Assembly: GCF_000223375.1 (NCBI RefSeq)
Contig: NC_017384.1
Location: 996,097 to 1,060,096, forward strand
From: Ketogulonicigenium vulgare WSH-001
Lineage (GTDB): Bacteria; Pseudomonadota; Alphaproteobacteria; Rhodobacterales; Rhodobacteraceae
Direction of reading: 5' to 3'
Length of the DNA: 64,000 nucleotides
Part shown: in pieces, positions 37,156 through 46,711 of the stretch
Position numbering within the stretch: position 1 is the stretch's first letter
How the letters are laid out: the number at the start of each line of letters is the position of its first letter
The notes under the pieces: model-generated
Told to the model about the DNA's origin: nothing
The model's database searches: none
Seen by the model: only the letters and a program-made list of their open reading frames with translations
Translations under genes and position numbers: made by a program

Positions 37156-38754
37156 TTACGGAGCCAGCCAGGTGCCGTGATAGCTGCCGATCTGGCCCGA
37201 GTTGTGGAAGATCACCCCGTTCACGCTGCTACGCGCGGCGACGAGCACTTGGTTATTCGCAATCGGCAACAGATAGGCGTTGTCGTTGATGATCTGCTGC
37301 GCCTCGCGGTAAGCAGCGGCGCGGGCGTCCTGATCTGCGCTGTGCAGGCCAGTTTCCAGCGCCGCATCCAGCGCGGGGTCATTCACAAAGCCCCAGTTCG
37401 TATTGCTGACCGCCCAAGTCTGCGTCGAGAAGAAGGCCCCGAACAACAGGTTCGGATCGCCTGCCGCCTGCGAGGTATCAACGATATCATATTCATTATT
37501 GTTGAAGATCTGATCCACTGACGCGAAATCCAGCACATCGCGGGTATATTCGACGCCAATCGCCTGCAGACCGGCCTGAATGCCTTGGGCGAACAGCTCG
37601 CGCTGCTGGTTGTTCCAGTTCACAGCCGACACATCGCGCAGCGCAAGGCGCACGCCGTCTTTCACACGAATGCCGTCCGCACCCGGCACCCAGCCCGCCT
37701 CGTCCAGCAGCGCCTGTGCGGCGGCGGCGTCAAAGCGCCAAGCGCCTTCGAATTCAGGGACATAGGCCCATGGAATGCCGGGCGTGATCGCGCCATAAGC
37801 GGGCGTTGCCGTGCCAAGGAAGACCGCCTGCACAAGGCCGGCGAAGTCGACACCGATACGCAACGCCTCGCGCACGCGCTGGTCGTCCAGCGGCGCTTTG
37901 CTTTGGTTCAGCCAAAACGACCACGGGATGCCCGGCTGTTCGGTGCGCAGCAATTGCAGCGCGCTGTTCGCCTCGATCGCGGGGACGGCGATGGCGGGGA
38001 TGACGGTCGCGATATCGGCCTGACCGGATTCAACCGCGCCGACGCGCACCGCATCCTCGGCCAAAAAGCGCAGCTCGACCCCGTCCAGATAGGCCGGGCC
38101 CTCATGCGCGGCATCGGCGGGCGCCCAGTTATAATCGGGGTTGCGCTCCAGCGTCAGGCTTTGGCCGACAGCACGGGCCGCCACGCGGAACGGGCCCGAG
38201 CCTGCGGTGACACCGGGGCCACCCTCGCAACGCGCCTCTTTCGAGAATTCCGTCATTGAGGTGGGCGAGACGAGACCCAATTGCGGCTCGCTCAGGTCAT
38301 GCAGCAGCGGGCTGTAGGGCTCAGACAGGGTCAGGGTCACGGTCGCGCCATCGGCGGCGACAGAGGCGACGGGCACGCCGCCTGCATTCTTGTCATCGAC
38401 CCAGCGCTGCAGGTTGACGCGCACAGCCTCGGCATCCAGCGGGGTTGCGTCGTGAAAGATCACACCATCGCGGATCGTGAACGTATAGGTCAGCCCGTCT
38501 TCGGAAATCTCCCAAGCGCTGGCGATCCACGGATGGAACGTGCCATCGAGGTTCTTCGAGATCAGGCGATCATAGACATCCTGCATCGCCGTCTGGCTGT
38601 TGCGCGAGCTGCCCTCGTTCAGATCGAGGCAGAGCGGCTCGAATGTCGCGACGCGCAAAATCCCGCCGGCACTGGGCGCGTCCTGCGCCTGCGCACTGCC
38701 GGCCGCCACAAGCGCGGTCGCCAAAAGCAAAGTCGTTCGAGTGCCAAGACGCAT
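37156..38754 (-). CDS. Peptide/nickel ABC importer substrate-binding protein (system B)
   Basis: Family 5 binding protein, about 532 residues. A GTG at 38763 is possible, but the ATG at 38754 has AGGTGG five bases upstream and starts the Sec signal (MRLGTRTTLLLATALVAAGSAQAQ). Core motifs: GILRVATFEPLCLDLNEGS, YTFTIRDGVIFHDATPLDAEAV, QRVREALRIGVDFAGLVQA. First gene of the five-gene operon B; its promoter should lie in the 198 bases before the ATG, an AT-rich stretch with no clear boxes. The ligand is not predictable. Confidence 0.92.
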   Translation of the reverse strand: MRLGTRTTLLLATALVAAGSAQAQDAPSAGGILRVATFEPLCLDLNEGSSRNSQTAMQDVYDRLISKNLDGTFHPWIASAWEISEDGLTYTFTIRDGVIFHDATPLDAEAVRVNLQRWVDDKNAGGVPVASVAADGATVTLTLSEPYSPLLHDLSEPQLGLVSPTSMTEFSKEARCEGGPGVTAGSGPFRVAARAVGQSLTLERNPDYNWAPADAAHEGPAYLDGVELRFLAEDAVRVGAVESGQADIATVIPAIAVPAIEANSALQLLRTEQPGIPWSFWLNQSKAPLDDQRVREALRIGVDFAGLVQAVFLGTATPAYGAITPGIPWAYVPEFEGAWRFDAAAAQALLDEAGWVPGADGIRVKDGVRLALRDVSAVNWNNQQRELFAQGIQAGLQAIGVEYTRDVLDFASVDQIFNNNEYDIVDTSQAAGDPNLLFGAFFSTQTWAVSNTNWGFVNDPALDAALETGLHSADQDARAAAYREAQQIINDNAYLLPIANNQVLVAARSSVNGVIFHNSGQIGSYHGTWLAP

Positions 38755-38952
38755 GATATCCACCTGTTATTAGCCGCATATTCCGTGCAGCGCCGAAAAT
38801 ATCCCACCTTCATATGCGAGGCGGAATGCCCTGTCGATAAAGGCAGTCTGCCATCTTTTGTGCCGCATTTGGAAGAAAATGACTGCTTCAGGGTCGAAAT
38901 CAGTTAAATTTTCCCTCACCCCATCTGAAATATACCAATATATATAATTATA

Positions 38953-39684
38953 TCAGTTAATTAACATAGGTATTTCATCCAACTGATGAACCATATGGCG
39001 CGCCGCTTCGGGTTTTCGCGCCCGACGGTCTTCGGTGTAATAGATCGTCTGCAAACCAAGGCGCGCGGGCGCTGCGATATCCCAAATCGGGTCATCGCCG
39101 ATCATCCATGTCTGATCGGCGGACAGGTCCAACTGCGCCAGCAGCAGCCGATAGGCGGCGGGCTCGGGCTTGCCGATGCCGACCTCTTCCTCGATCTGGA
39201 TGGCATCGAAATAGCGCGCCAGATCAAAGCGCTGGATTTTGCCGCGTTGGCGTGCGCCAGATCCGTTGGTCAGCAGCGCCAGCCGCAGCCCGCGTTGCTG
39301 CAACAGGCCCAGCACATGATGCGCGCCGGGTTTGAGGGAAATCGTTTCTTCCAGATAACTTTCGAACCGGTCCGCAATACGGTCGGCGTCAACCCCATGC
39401 AGCGGTTCAGAGCCGCCAGGCCGTGCAAGGTTCAGGTGATGAAAGGCCGAGCGCACGACCTTGCGCCGCGTCGCATCGCCCTCAAGCCGCCACAGCTTGC
39501 GGCCTTCCTCGCGCGCCAAAAAGCTGAGGACTTTATCCAGCACGCCAGCCGTTACCCAGGCACTGTCATGCTCGCCCAAAGCCTCGGCATTTTCTGCGAT
39601 GATCGCGAACCAGGTCTTGCCCGGCGTGCGATAAGCGGTCAGCAATGTGTCGTCGAGGTCAAAGATCACAGCGCGGGCATTCAT
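38953..39684 (-). CDS. HAD-family phosphatase at the end of operon C
   Basis: HAD superfamily hydrolase, 243 residues. Motif I is VIFDLDDTLL (nucleophile D9, acid D11), motif II LALLTNGSG, motif III lysine in VGIGKPEPAAY and motif IV in MIGDDPIWDIAAPARLG. An alpha-helical cap follows motif I, as in YjjG/phosphoglycolate-phosphatase-like enzymes. It is not a phosphonatase: the DxAGTT motif and cap lysine of PhnX are absent. The ATG overlaps the aminotransferase stop by four bases, making it the last of seven coupled genes. Confidence 0.87.
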   Translation of the reverse strand: MNARAVIFDLDDTLLTAYRTPGKTWFAIIAENAEALGEHDSAWVTAGVLDKVLSFLAREEGRKLWRLEGDATRRKVVRSAFHHLNLARPGGSEPLHGVDADRIADRFESYLEETISLKPGAHHVLGLLQQRGLRLALLTNGSGARQRGKIQRFDLARYFDAIQIEEEVGIGKPEPAAYRLLLAQLDLSADQTWMIGDDPIWDIAAPARLGLQTIYYTEDRRARKPEAARHMVHQLDEIPMLIN

Positions 39685-40739
39685 CGCAAAGCCTCCAGCA
39701 CCGCTGCGCGATCGACCGGTAAGCCAATCTTTAGGAACACATCACAAAGCACTGAAATATCGTGCTCAATCACCCAAGGCGTGGCGCGCGGGCCGGTGTG
39801 GTTCAGACGAATGATCCGATCGCCCGCGGGGCCAACCCCGGCCGATAGCGCCGTGTCCTTGGGGGCAAGGGCCAGCACATCAGCCGCGCTGATCCCATCG
39901 GGCAAAGCCACCGCTGTCACAAGGTTGGACGCCGCATCAGGCCGCACCCATGCGCGCCCTGTCAGCAGCAGGGCCGCGCGGCGCGCGCGATCAGCGGTAT
40001 CGGCGTGCCGTGCAATGAGCGCCGCCGCCCCCTCATCCGCGACACGCGCCAGCGCCGCGTGCAAGGCGTGAAACTCGATCGCCGAGGGCGTGCCCGGCAG
40101 CGCGCCGCGCCCCCTATCCAGCCACAGCGCGCGCTGATCGGCCAGTGACAGGATCGACGGCGCCTCGCCCTGCGGCGCAACAGCGGCCCAGGCGCGATCT
40201 GACACGGCAATGGCCGAGGTGCCCGCCTGCCCGCCCAAGGATTTTTGCGGGCCGATCACCGCCAGATCAATGCCCCATTCGTCAACGCGCAACGCGTGCC
40301 CGCCGACCGAGGCCACCGCATCCACCACCACCAACGCGCCATGCGCACGCGCCAGCGCCGCGATATCGGGCAGCGGGTTCAGGATGCCATAGGCGCTTTC
40401 TGCATGGACCAGAGCCACCAGATCGAAATCGCCCTGCGCCAGCGCATCAGCCACCGCCGCAAGCGCAATCGGCTGGCCTGCCGCGGCCTGCAGATCCACC
40501 ACATCCGCCCCCGCGCGGCGCAGCCAGCCACCAAACCACTGCCCATACATCGAGGTCACGATATTCAGCGCGCTGGCGCCCGGCCGCCCCAGTGACATCG
40601 CGCAAGCCTCTAGAGCCACCACCGCCTCGGCCTGGATCAGCAGCACGTCGTTTTGGGTGTGCAGAATCTGGGCGATCTGATCGGCAAGTGGCGCATAGCC
40701 ATCCGCCGGAAAGGGCGGAATATCGGTCAGCGTGGTCAT
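39681..40739 (-). CDS. Class V PLP aminotransferase in operon C
   Basis: 352-residue fold-type I enzyme of the alanine-glyoxylate/serine-pyruvate/2-aminoethylphosphonate transaminase group. The PLP lysine is K166 in IGPQKSLGGQAG, and the cofactor-binding Asp is D140 in LVVVDAVASVGG. VHAESAYGILNPLPDIA resembles the substrate-side segment of the group. The C-terminal arginine region is RIIRLNHTGPRATP. Amino donor and acceptor cannot be told. It overlaps both the ATPase gene and the HAD gene by four bases, which argues that it acts on what system C imports. Confidence 0.86.
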   Translation of the reverse strand: MTTLTDIPPFPADGYAPLADQIAQILHTQNDVLLIQAEAVVALEACAMSLGRPGASALNIVTSMYGQWFGGWLRRAGADVVDLQAAAGQPIALAAVADALAQGDFDLVALVHAESAYGILNPLPDIAALARAHGALVVVDAVASVGGHALRVDEWGIDLAVIGPQKSLGGQAGTSAIAVSDRAWAAVAPQGEAPSILSLADQRALWLDRGRGALPGTPSAIEFHALHAALARVADEGAAALIARHADTADRARRAALLLTGRAWVRPDAASNLVTAVALPDGISAADVLALAPKDTALSAGVGPAGDRIIRLNHTGPRATPWVIEHDISVLCDVFLKIGLPVDRAAVLEALR

Positions 40740-41509
40740 GGGATGGTCCCCTTTATAGATGGAACGGCGGCGATCAGGCGGCGCGCCATATCAGATTGCG
40801 GCGCGCGCAGCAGCGCCTCGGCGTCGGCCTCTTCGACGATACGACCCGCCTCCATCACTGCGATCCGGTGCGAGATGGCGCGCACGACCGCGATATCATG
40901 GCCGATAAACAGATAGGACAGGCCAAGACGCTTTTGCAGATCGACAAGCAGATCAAGCACTTGGCCGCGCACGCCTGCATCAAGCGCAGAGACCGCCTCG
41001 TCCAGAATGATCAGCTTTGGCCCGGTTGCAATGGCGCGCGCGATGGCCACGCGCTGACGCTGGCCGCCCGACAGATCGCGCAGCGGGCGATGGGCAAAAT
41101 CGGCATCCAATCCCACCTGCGCCAACAGCTCGGCCATGCGCAGGCGGCGCGCGGGCGCAGCAAGCGGGGATTGCAGGCGCAGCGCCTCCGTAATCGCGCC
41201 GCCTGCTGTGGCGCGCGGGTGAAAGGCGGCGGCGGGGTCCTGAAACACCATTTGCAAGCGCCCGCGGGCGCGTCGCAGCGCCCCGCCGTGCAGCGCCAGC
41301 CAATCCTGCCCGTCAAATGTGACGCTGCCCTGATCTGCAGGCACCAGCCGCGCCAGCACCCGCGCGAGGGTTGATTTCCCGCAACCCGAAGGCCCGATCA
41401 GGCCCAAAGTTTCACCCGGCGCAATGGCCAGCGACACATCCGACAGTGCCAGAACGCCCCGCGCGCCGGTATAGGATTTCGTCAGACCGTTAACCGTCAG
41501 CAACGTCAT
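40736..41509 (-). CDS. Peptide/nickel ABC importer ATPase, second subunit (system C)
   Basis: 257 residues, DppF-like but without the long C-terminal oligopeptide tail, more as in nickel/opine importers (NikE type). Walker A GPSGCGKSTLA, Q-loop MVFQDPAAAFHP, signature DLSGGQRQRVAIARAI, Walker B LIILDEAVSALDAG. Four-base overlaps with genes on both sides. Confidence 0.91.
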   Translation of the reverse strand: MTLLTVNGLTKSYTGARGVLALSDVSLAIAPGETLGLIGPSGCGKSTLARVLARLVPADQGSVTFDGQDWLALHGGALRRARGRLQMVFQDPAAAFHPRATAGGAITEALRLQSPLAAPARRLRMAELLAQVGLDADFAHRPLRDLSGGQRQRVAIARAIATGPKLIILDEAVSALDAGVRGQVLDLLVDLQKRLGLSYLFIGHDIAVVRAISHRIAVMEAGRIVEEADAEALLRAPQSDMARRLIAAVPSIKGTIP

Positions 41510-42276
41510 ACTGACACCCGACGCGGGCTGTTCAGGTCGATTGTCGCCGCCAACAGTGACCGTGTATACATCTGGGACGGATGATGGATCACCTGTTCCG
41601 CCGTGCCGATTTCGACCAACCGCGTCTGATGCAGCACCGCGATCCGCTGCCCAAGACTGCCCGCCAGCGCGATATCATGGGTGATGAACAGCAGCGCCAT
41701 CTGGTTCTGGGCGCAAAGGCGGCGCAGCAGCGCGACAATCTCGGCCTGAACCAGCACGTCCAGCGCCGAGGTTGCCTCATCCGCGATCAGCAAGCGCGGC
41801 GCGGCGGCAATGGCCAACGCGATCGCGATGCGTTGGCGTTGCCCGCCGGAAAACTGATGCGGAAAGGCATGCCGCGCAAGCGCGGGTTGCGGCAATTGCA
41901 CCTGTTCCAGCAGCGCAAGTGCCCGCGCTTGCCGCTGTGCGCGGGTGCCGCCCTGATGTGCCTTGATCACCTCATCCAGATGCGCCCCGATGGACAGCAG
42001 CGGGTTCAGACTGCCGCCCGGATCTTGGAAAACATAGCCGATATCGCGGCCAAGGCGCATCTGATCACCCTGCCAGTCCAAGGTGCCGCCTTGGGCGGTG
42101 CCCGCAGGCAACAGCCCCGCAATCGCGCGCGCCAAGGTCGATTTGCCCGAGCCGGATTCTCCGATCACGGCCAGGCGTTCCTGTGCGTGCAGTGACAGGG
42201 AAAGGCCCGACAGCGCGGGCGCGGCGCTGCGCGGATAGCGCACGGATAGGTCGCGGATGTCCAGCAGAACGCTCAT
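41506..42276 (-). CDS. Peptide/nickel ABC importer ATPase, first subunit (system C)
   Basis: 256 residues from the ATG at 42276 (MSVLLDIRDLSVRYP); the frame further upstream overlaps the permease. Walker [13 protein letters not shown]-loop YVFQDPGGSLNP, signature [16 protein letters not shown], Walker B LLIADEATSALDVL. Like its partner it lacks the long oligopeptide tail. Four-base overlaps on both sides. Confidence 0.91.
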   Translation of the reverse strand: MSVLLDIRDLSVRYPRSAAPALSGLSLSLHAQERLAVIGESGSGKSTLARAIAGLLPAGTAQGGTLDWQGDQMRLGRDIGYVFQDPGGSLNPLLSIGAHLDEVIKAHQGGTRAQRQARALALLEQVQLPQPALARHAFPHQFSGGQRQRIAIALAIAAAPRLLIADEATSALDVLVQAEIVALLRRLCAQNQMALLFITHDIALAGSLGQRIAVLHQTRLVEIGTAEQVIHHPSQMYTRSLLAATIDLNSPRRVSV

Positions 42277-43085
42277 CTTCTGACCTTTCCGGTGACGCGG
42301 TCGCTGATCGCCTCGCCTAGCAGATAGGTCGCGATGACCGTCACCACCAGCGCAAGGCCGGGGATGATCGACAGCCACGGCGCGGCGCGCAATTGGTTGC
42401 GCCCCTCGGCGATCATCCCGCCCCAAGTGACGACATTCGGATCGCCGAGGCCCAAAAATGACAGCGCGGATTCGGTCAAGATCGCCCCCGCGACAATCAC
42501 CGCAGTCAGCGCCAACACCGGCGGCAATGCCAGCGGCATGATCTGGCGCAGGGCGATCTCGGCCGGATGCATCCCGATGACGCGCGCGGCGGCGACGAAA
42601 TCCGCCTGTTTCAACGCCAAGACACGCGCCCGTGCCAGCCGCGCGGGGCTGGTCCATGCCCCGATGGCAATGGCCAGCACCAGCATCCCAAGGGACGGCC
42701 CGCTGACCGCGACAAAGGCCAGCGCAAGCAGAAATCCCGGAACGATCTGGAACGCCTCGACAACGCGCATCAGCACAGCCTCGACCCAGCCACCGGCGAA
42801 ACCTGCGATGGTGCCGACCAGCATCCCTGCCGCAATCGCCACAATCGCCGCCGAGAGCCCGACGATGACGGATGTGCGGGCGCCGTGGATCACCCCCGCC
42901 AGCAAATCGCGGCCCAACCTGTCAGTGCCTAAAGGGTGATGTGCATCCTGAAACGGCAGTGTCAACGGGCGCGCTACAATCGCCAGCGGATCGCCCGGCG
43001 ACAGCCAGGGCGCAAACAGCGCCGCGCCCAGCACGATCAGCAGCAACACCCCGCCAGCCATGGCACCAAAATCAAACCGCATCAC
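42273..43085 (-). CDS. Peptide/nickel ABC importer permease, DppC type (system C)
   Basis: 270 residues. HHPLGTDRLGRDLLAGVIHGARTS, the EAA-type AAARVIGMHPAEIALRQIMP and FLGLGDPNVVTWGGMIAEG mark the family. About six membrane helices. Joined by ATGA overlaps to the permease before it and the ATPase after it. Confidence 0.92.
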   Translation of the reverse strand: MMRFDFGAMAGGVLLLIVLGAALFAPWLSPGDPLAIVARPLTLPFQDAHHPLGTDRLGRDLLAGVIHGARTSVIVGLSAAIVAIAAGMLVGTIAGFAGGWVEAVLMRVVEAFQIVPGFLLALAFVAVSGPSLGMLVLAIAIGAWTSPARLARARVLALKQADFVAAARVIGMHPAEIALRQIMPLALPPVLALTAVIVAGAILTESALSFLGLGDPNVVTWGGMIAEGRNQLRAAPWLSIIPGLALVVTVIATYLLGEAISDRVTGKVRR

Positions 43086-44062
43086 CCCTCCTGCCTGACG
43101 CGCGGGTCGAGCAGCCCATAGGTTAGATCGACCAGCAGGTTCGCGATGATGACCATGACGGCAGAGACGACGATCACCCCCAGCAGCAACACCGTATCAC
43201 GCCCCGCGACCGCCTCTTGCGCAAGACGGCCAAAGCCGGGGATGCCGAACACGCTTTCGATCACAACCGAGCCTCCCAGCATCGCCGCCGCTTGCAGCCC
43301 CAGCATCGTAATCAGCGGCATCAGCGCGTTGCGCGCAGCATGGTTCAGCACTTGGCGCCGATCTGACAGCCCGCGCGCCCGGGCGGCCAGCAGGTAATCC
43401 TGTGTCCAGGCCTCGGCCATGCCTGCCCGCATGATACGCAGAAACAGCGCCAGATAGATCATTCCCAGCGCAGAAACAGGCAGCGCAAGATGCCATGCGA
43501 CATCCAGCGCGCGCGCCAAACCGGCCTTGCCCGAGGCAATCGTCTCGATCCCCGAGACCGGAAACCACCGCAGTTGCACCGCGAAAATCACCGACAGCAC
43601 CAGCCCGAACCAGAAACTGGGCAGCGAATACAGCAGCAGCGAGCCGCCAGACAGCAGCCGGTCCAGCGCCGATCCGGGCCTGCGCCCTGCCAAAATGCCA
43701 AGGCCCGATCCAAACACAAACGACAGCGCCGTCGCACTGCCCATCAGCCATAATGTATTGGGCAGACGCTCAAGTATCACATCGGCAACGGGACGGTTCA
43801 GCGCTACCGACCAGCCCAGATTGCCCTGCGCCAGTTGCGACAGGGTAAACCACAGCCGCGCGACCAGCGGCTGGTCTAGGCCAAAGCGCGCGCGCATATC
43901 GGCAGCCAGGCCCGCATCACCGCCACCGATCGACGCCAGATAAGCGTCAACCGCATCCCCCTGCGCCTGATCGAGCAACAGAAACACCCCAACGACAACG
44001 ATCAGCAGCACCGGAATGCTGCCGATCAGACGCTGTGCAATCCGTTTCAGCAAGAAGCTCAT
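43082..44062 (-). CDS. Peptide/nickel ABC importer permease, DppB type (system C)
   Basis: 326 residues. Starts MSFLLKRIAQRLIGSIPVLLIV. Has RFGLDQPLVARLWFTLSQLAQGNLGWS, the EAA-type ARARGLSDRRQVLNHAARNAL and the ending LVDLTYGLLDPRVRQ. Its ATG overlaps the stop of the binding-protein gene (ATGA), an unusual lack of spacing after a gene whose product is normally needed in excess. Confidence 0.92.
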   Translation of the reverse strand: MSFLLKRIAQRLIGSIPVLLIVVVGVFLLLDQAQGDAVDAYLASIGGGDAGLAADMRARFGLDQPLVARLWFTLSQLAQGNLGWSVALNRPVADVILERLPNTLWLMGSATALSFVFGSGLGILAGRRPGSALDRLLSGGSLLLYSLPSFWFGLVLSVIFAVQLRWFPVSGIETIASGKAGLARALDVAWHLALPVSALGMIYLALFLRIMRAGMAEAWTQDYLLAARARGLSDRRQVLNHAARNALMPLITMLGLQAAAMLGGSVVIESVFGIPGFGRLAQEAVAGRDTVLLLGVIVVSAVMVIIANLLVDLTYGLLDPRVRQEG

Positions 44063-45648
44063 TCGGCCAAGGCGAAATCAGCCCAGTTCGACACGGCCCA
44101 ACGCGGATTGGTCGCGATGTTTTGCAGCCGGTCGGATGCGACCGAGGTAAAGGACCAGTCGGCGACGTTGATCAGGGGCAGATCCTCGGTCACTTTTTGC
44201 TGGAACTGGTGATACAGATCAACCCGCGTCGCCGTATCCAGCGTCGTCAGCGCGGTATCGATCAGCGCGTCCAGATCGGCATTCTGATAGCCGCCTTGGT
44301 TCGAGAATGTGACCCCCGCAGGCAGACCCGACCGCACGAGGTTCGTCGTGGAAATCGCGGGATCTGCACGGAAAACCGGCGGCGCGACGGCAAGGTCAAA
44401 GGCGTGATCGGTATAAACGGCGCGCTGATGGCCCGCGCTGTCATTGGCGATGATCGTCGCCTCGATCCCGATGGCGGCAAGGGCTTGGCGCAGGTAATCG
44501 CCGAATTGGCGCGTCTCGTTGAAATAGGGCGCGGGCAGCAGGCGCAGTGCAAAGCGCACGCCATTCGCGCCAGCGGCAAAGCCCGCCTCGTCCAGCAGCG
44601 CATTGGCGGCGGCGACGTCGAAATCATAGGTGGTGACATCGGGCGTGTAGAAGGTCGGATCATTCGCAGGCACCGGGCCGGTCGCGGCGGCGGCATAGCC
44701 GAGGAAGATCGTATCGAGCACGAATTGCTTATCAATCGCATGGGCGATGGCGCGGCGCACTGAAAGGTTCGACAGATATTCGTTGCGGTGGTTGATCTCG
44801 ACCACCAGTTGATAGGTAAGCGCCTCGTAACCTTTGGTGATCACCTGCAGGCCGGGCACCTGCCCGATCCGCGCCAGATCGACCAGCGGTACGGCAGAGA
44901 AGGCGGCCAATTGGATCTCATCCGCCTCGAGCGAGTTGGCGGCGGCGGCGCGGTCCGGCAGCACGCGGAAGACCAGCTCTTCGGTCACCGGCAAATCCGC
45001 CTGCCAGTAATTCGGATTGCGCCGCAGCAGGAAATATTCGCCGGGGCGATAGTCACCCCACGTATAAGGCCCCGTCCCGATCAGTGCACGGTTCGCCGGA
45101 TTTTCGGCGATATCCGTGCCCTCGTAAATATGGCGCGGCAGCACCGAGGAGACCGTTGGCAGCGCCAGCGTGATCAGTTGCAGCGGCGTTGGCTGCGAGA
45201 AGATGAAGACAGAGGTGTGATCATCCGGCGTCTCGACACTTTCCAGATTGGCGAACAGGCTGCGGCCGATATTTTGCAGCGGCTTCCAAACCTCGAGCGC
45301 CGAAAACGCCACATCGGCCGAGGTAAAGGGCTGGCCGTCGTGCCATGTCACCCCCTCGCGCAAGGTGAAGGTGATCGACAGCCCGTCCTCGCTGCCCTCC
45401 CAGCCGGTGGCCAGCAGCGGGGTCAGGCCCTCGCCATCATAGGACGCCTCGGCCAAAGGCTCGATCACCTTCGAGGCGACAAAGAACACGCCATTCGAGG
45501 CGACAATCGCGGGGTTCAACTGGCGCGGCTCGCTATCGGCGGCGATGGTGATGCGCCCGCCTGCCTGCGCCCGTGCAAATTGCGGGGCCAGCGCCATCAG
45601 CGCGCCGGAACTGAGCAGGAAACCACGACGGGAAAGAGCGAAAGTCAT
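44059..45648 (-). CDS. Tat-exported ABC importer substrate-binding protein (system C)
   Basis: Family 5 binding protein of 529 residues. The N terminus MTFALSRRGFLLSSGALMAL is a twin-arginine signal (S-R-R-x-F-L-L) ending near ARAQA, so it is probably exported folded. Core motifs: GRITIAADSEPRQLNPAIVAS, TFTLREGVTWHDGQPFTSADVAF and VRRAIAHAIDKQFVLDTI. GAGGTG precedes the ATG. It is first in the seven-gene operon C. Tat export may mean fast folding or a bound cofactor; the ligand is unknown. Confidence 0.92.
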   Translation of the reverse strand: MTFALSRRGFLLSSGALMALAPQFARAQAGGRITIAADSEPRQLNPAIVASNGVFFVASKVIEPLAEASYDGEGLTPLLATGWEGSEDGLSITFTLREGVTWHDGQPFTSADVAFSALEVWKPLQNIGRSLFANLESVETPDDHTSVFIFSQPTPLQLITLALPTVSSVLPRHIYEGTDIAENPANRALIGTGPYTWGDYRPGEYFLLRRNPNYWQADLPVTEELVFRVLPDRAAAANSLEADEIQLAAFSAVPLVDLARIGQVPGLQVITKGYEALTYQLVVEINHRNEYLSNLSVRRAIAHAIDKQFVLDTIFLGYAAAATGPVPANDPTFYTPDVTTYDFDVAAANALLDEAGFAAGANGVRFALRLLPAPYFNETRQFGDYLRQALAAIGIEATIIANDSAGHQRAVYTDHAFDLAVAPPVFRADPAISTTNLVRSGLPAGVTFSNQGGYQNADLDALIDTALTTLDTATRVDLYHQFQQKVTEDLPLINVADWSFTSVASDRLQNIATNPRWAVSNWADFALAE

Positions 45649-45831
45649 AGCGACACCTCATATTGCGCGGCCCCGCGGGCGGCGGGGGTTCGCATCATAG
45701 TGGCACCGGCGCGGGCCCCGCTCAAGCCATTCATTCACGATCACGTCAGAACAGTGCGCCCCTGCTAAGACCTATGGCCCACGCAGGGGAATAGTGTTTG
45801 ATTTCATCCCACTATGAGAAAAACCGCCGCG

Positions 45832-46653
45832 CTAGATCAGCGGCAGGCCAAGGTTTTGCAGCGCATCGCGCAGCCGTTCACGCCCCGATAGCGACCCGGG
45901 GCCTTTAACGCGCTGCACGGCAGTTGCCGACCATGGCAGATCGCCCCGGCCCTGCGCGCGTTGGAAATCGACCATCGCGGCATCATAGGCGGCGACGGCC
46001 GCCTGCTCTGGGGCGCTGTCATAGGTTTCATTGTGCAAAATCGTGGCCTGCGACAGGCGCGGCTTGATATCGGCGGGGCGCGCCGGATCGGGATAGCCGA
46101 TGCTCATCCCCACCAGCGCGAAAGTGCCGGACGGCAGGCCCAGCTCAGCTGCGACGTCCTCGGGGTGATTGCGGATGCCGCCGATATAGACCAGCCCAAG
46201 GCCAAGCGCCTCAAGCGCGACGGCGGCGTTCTGCGCGGCCAGCGCGGCATCGACCACACCGACCGTATAGCTTTCAAGGTAGTCGGTGCCGTCGCTGGGT
46301 TGATCCTGTGTCGCCGCAATGCGGCGCAGACGCGACCAATCCACCAGCCAGATCAGAAAGACCGGCGCATCATTGATATGGCGCTGATTGCCGCAAAGCG
46401 CGGACAGGCGCGCGCGTTTGGCGGGGTCACGGACGGCCACCACGCTCCAGGCCTGCAAATTCGACGATGTCGATGCCGATTGCGCCGCTGCGATGGCTTG
46501 CAGCAGCACATCATCCTCGACCGCGCGATCACTATAGGCCCGGACCGAGCGATGCCCCATCAGCCGCGCTACCAAAGGATCAATCTGCGACAGAGGACTG
46601 CTTTGCGCATAACGCGCCTGCCAGATGTCTTGGGTATGCGTCAGCTTGGTCAT
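45832..46653 (-). CDS. NADPH-dependent nitroreductase/FMN reductase (NfsA-like)
   Basis: Flavoprotein of the nitroreductase superfamily, 273 residues. HRSVRAYSDRAVEDDVL gives the FMN phosphate-binding Arg-Ser, and AAQSASTSSNLQAWSVVAV, VGVVDAALAAQNAAVALEALGLG and VGMSIGYPDPA are typical of the NfsA/FRP branch. AGGAG lies seven bases before the ATG at 46653. It follows the MFS exporter gene by 58 bases and may be induced with it through the TetR regulator. A role in handling quinones, nitro compounds or oxidants is inference. The 183 bases after it, before operon C, hold no gene. Confidence 0.88.
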   Translation of the reverse strand: MTKLTHTQDIWQARYAQSSPLSQIDPLVARLMGHRSVRAYSDRAVEDDVLLQAIAAAQSASTSSNLQAWSVVAVRDPAKRARLSALCGNQRHINDAPVFLIWLVDWSRLRRIAATQDQPSDGTDYLESYTVGVVDAALAAQNAAVALEALGLGLVYIGGIRNHPEDVAAELGLPSGTFALVGMSIGYPDPARPADIKPRLSQATILHNETYDSAPEQAAVAAYDAAMVDFQRAQGRGDLPWSATAVQRVKGPGSLSGRERLRDALQNLGLPLI

Positions 46654-46711
46654 TCTGTGGCTCCTGTTTGCGGGGGCAGGTTGCGCCGCCCCCGCACAAA
46701 GCGCAAGGTGT

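Noticed and set aside
38953..40739. Reading the aminotransferase and HAD genes as phnW and phnX
   Set aside because: The HAD protein has FDLDDTLL and lacks the DxAGTT motif and catalytic cap lysine of phosphonatase, so the gene names would mislead.
45759..45789. Seven-base inverted repeat CCCCTGC/GCAGGGG with a 17-base gap before operon C
   Set aside because: No T run on either strand and loose stem; neither a convincing terminator nor an operator.
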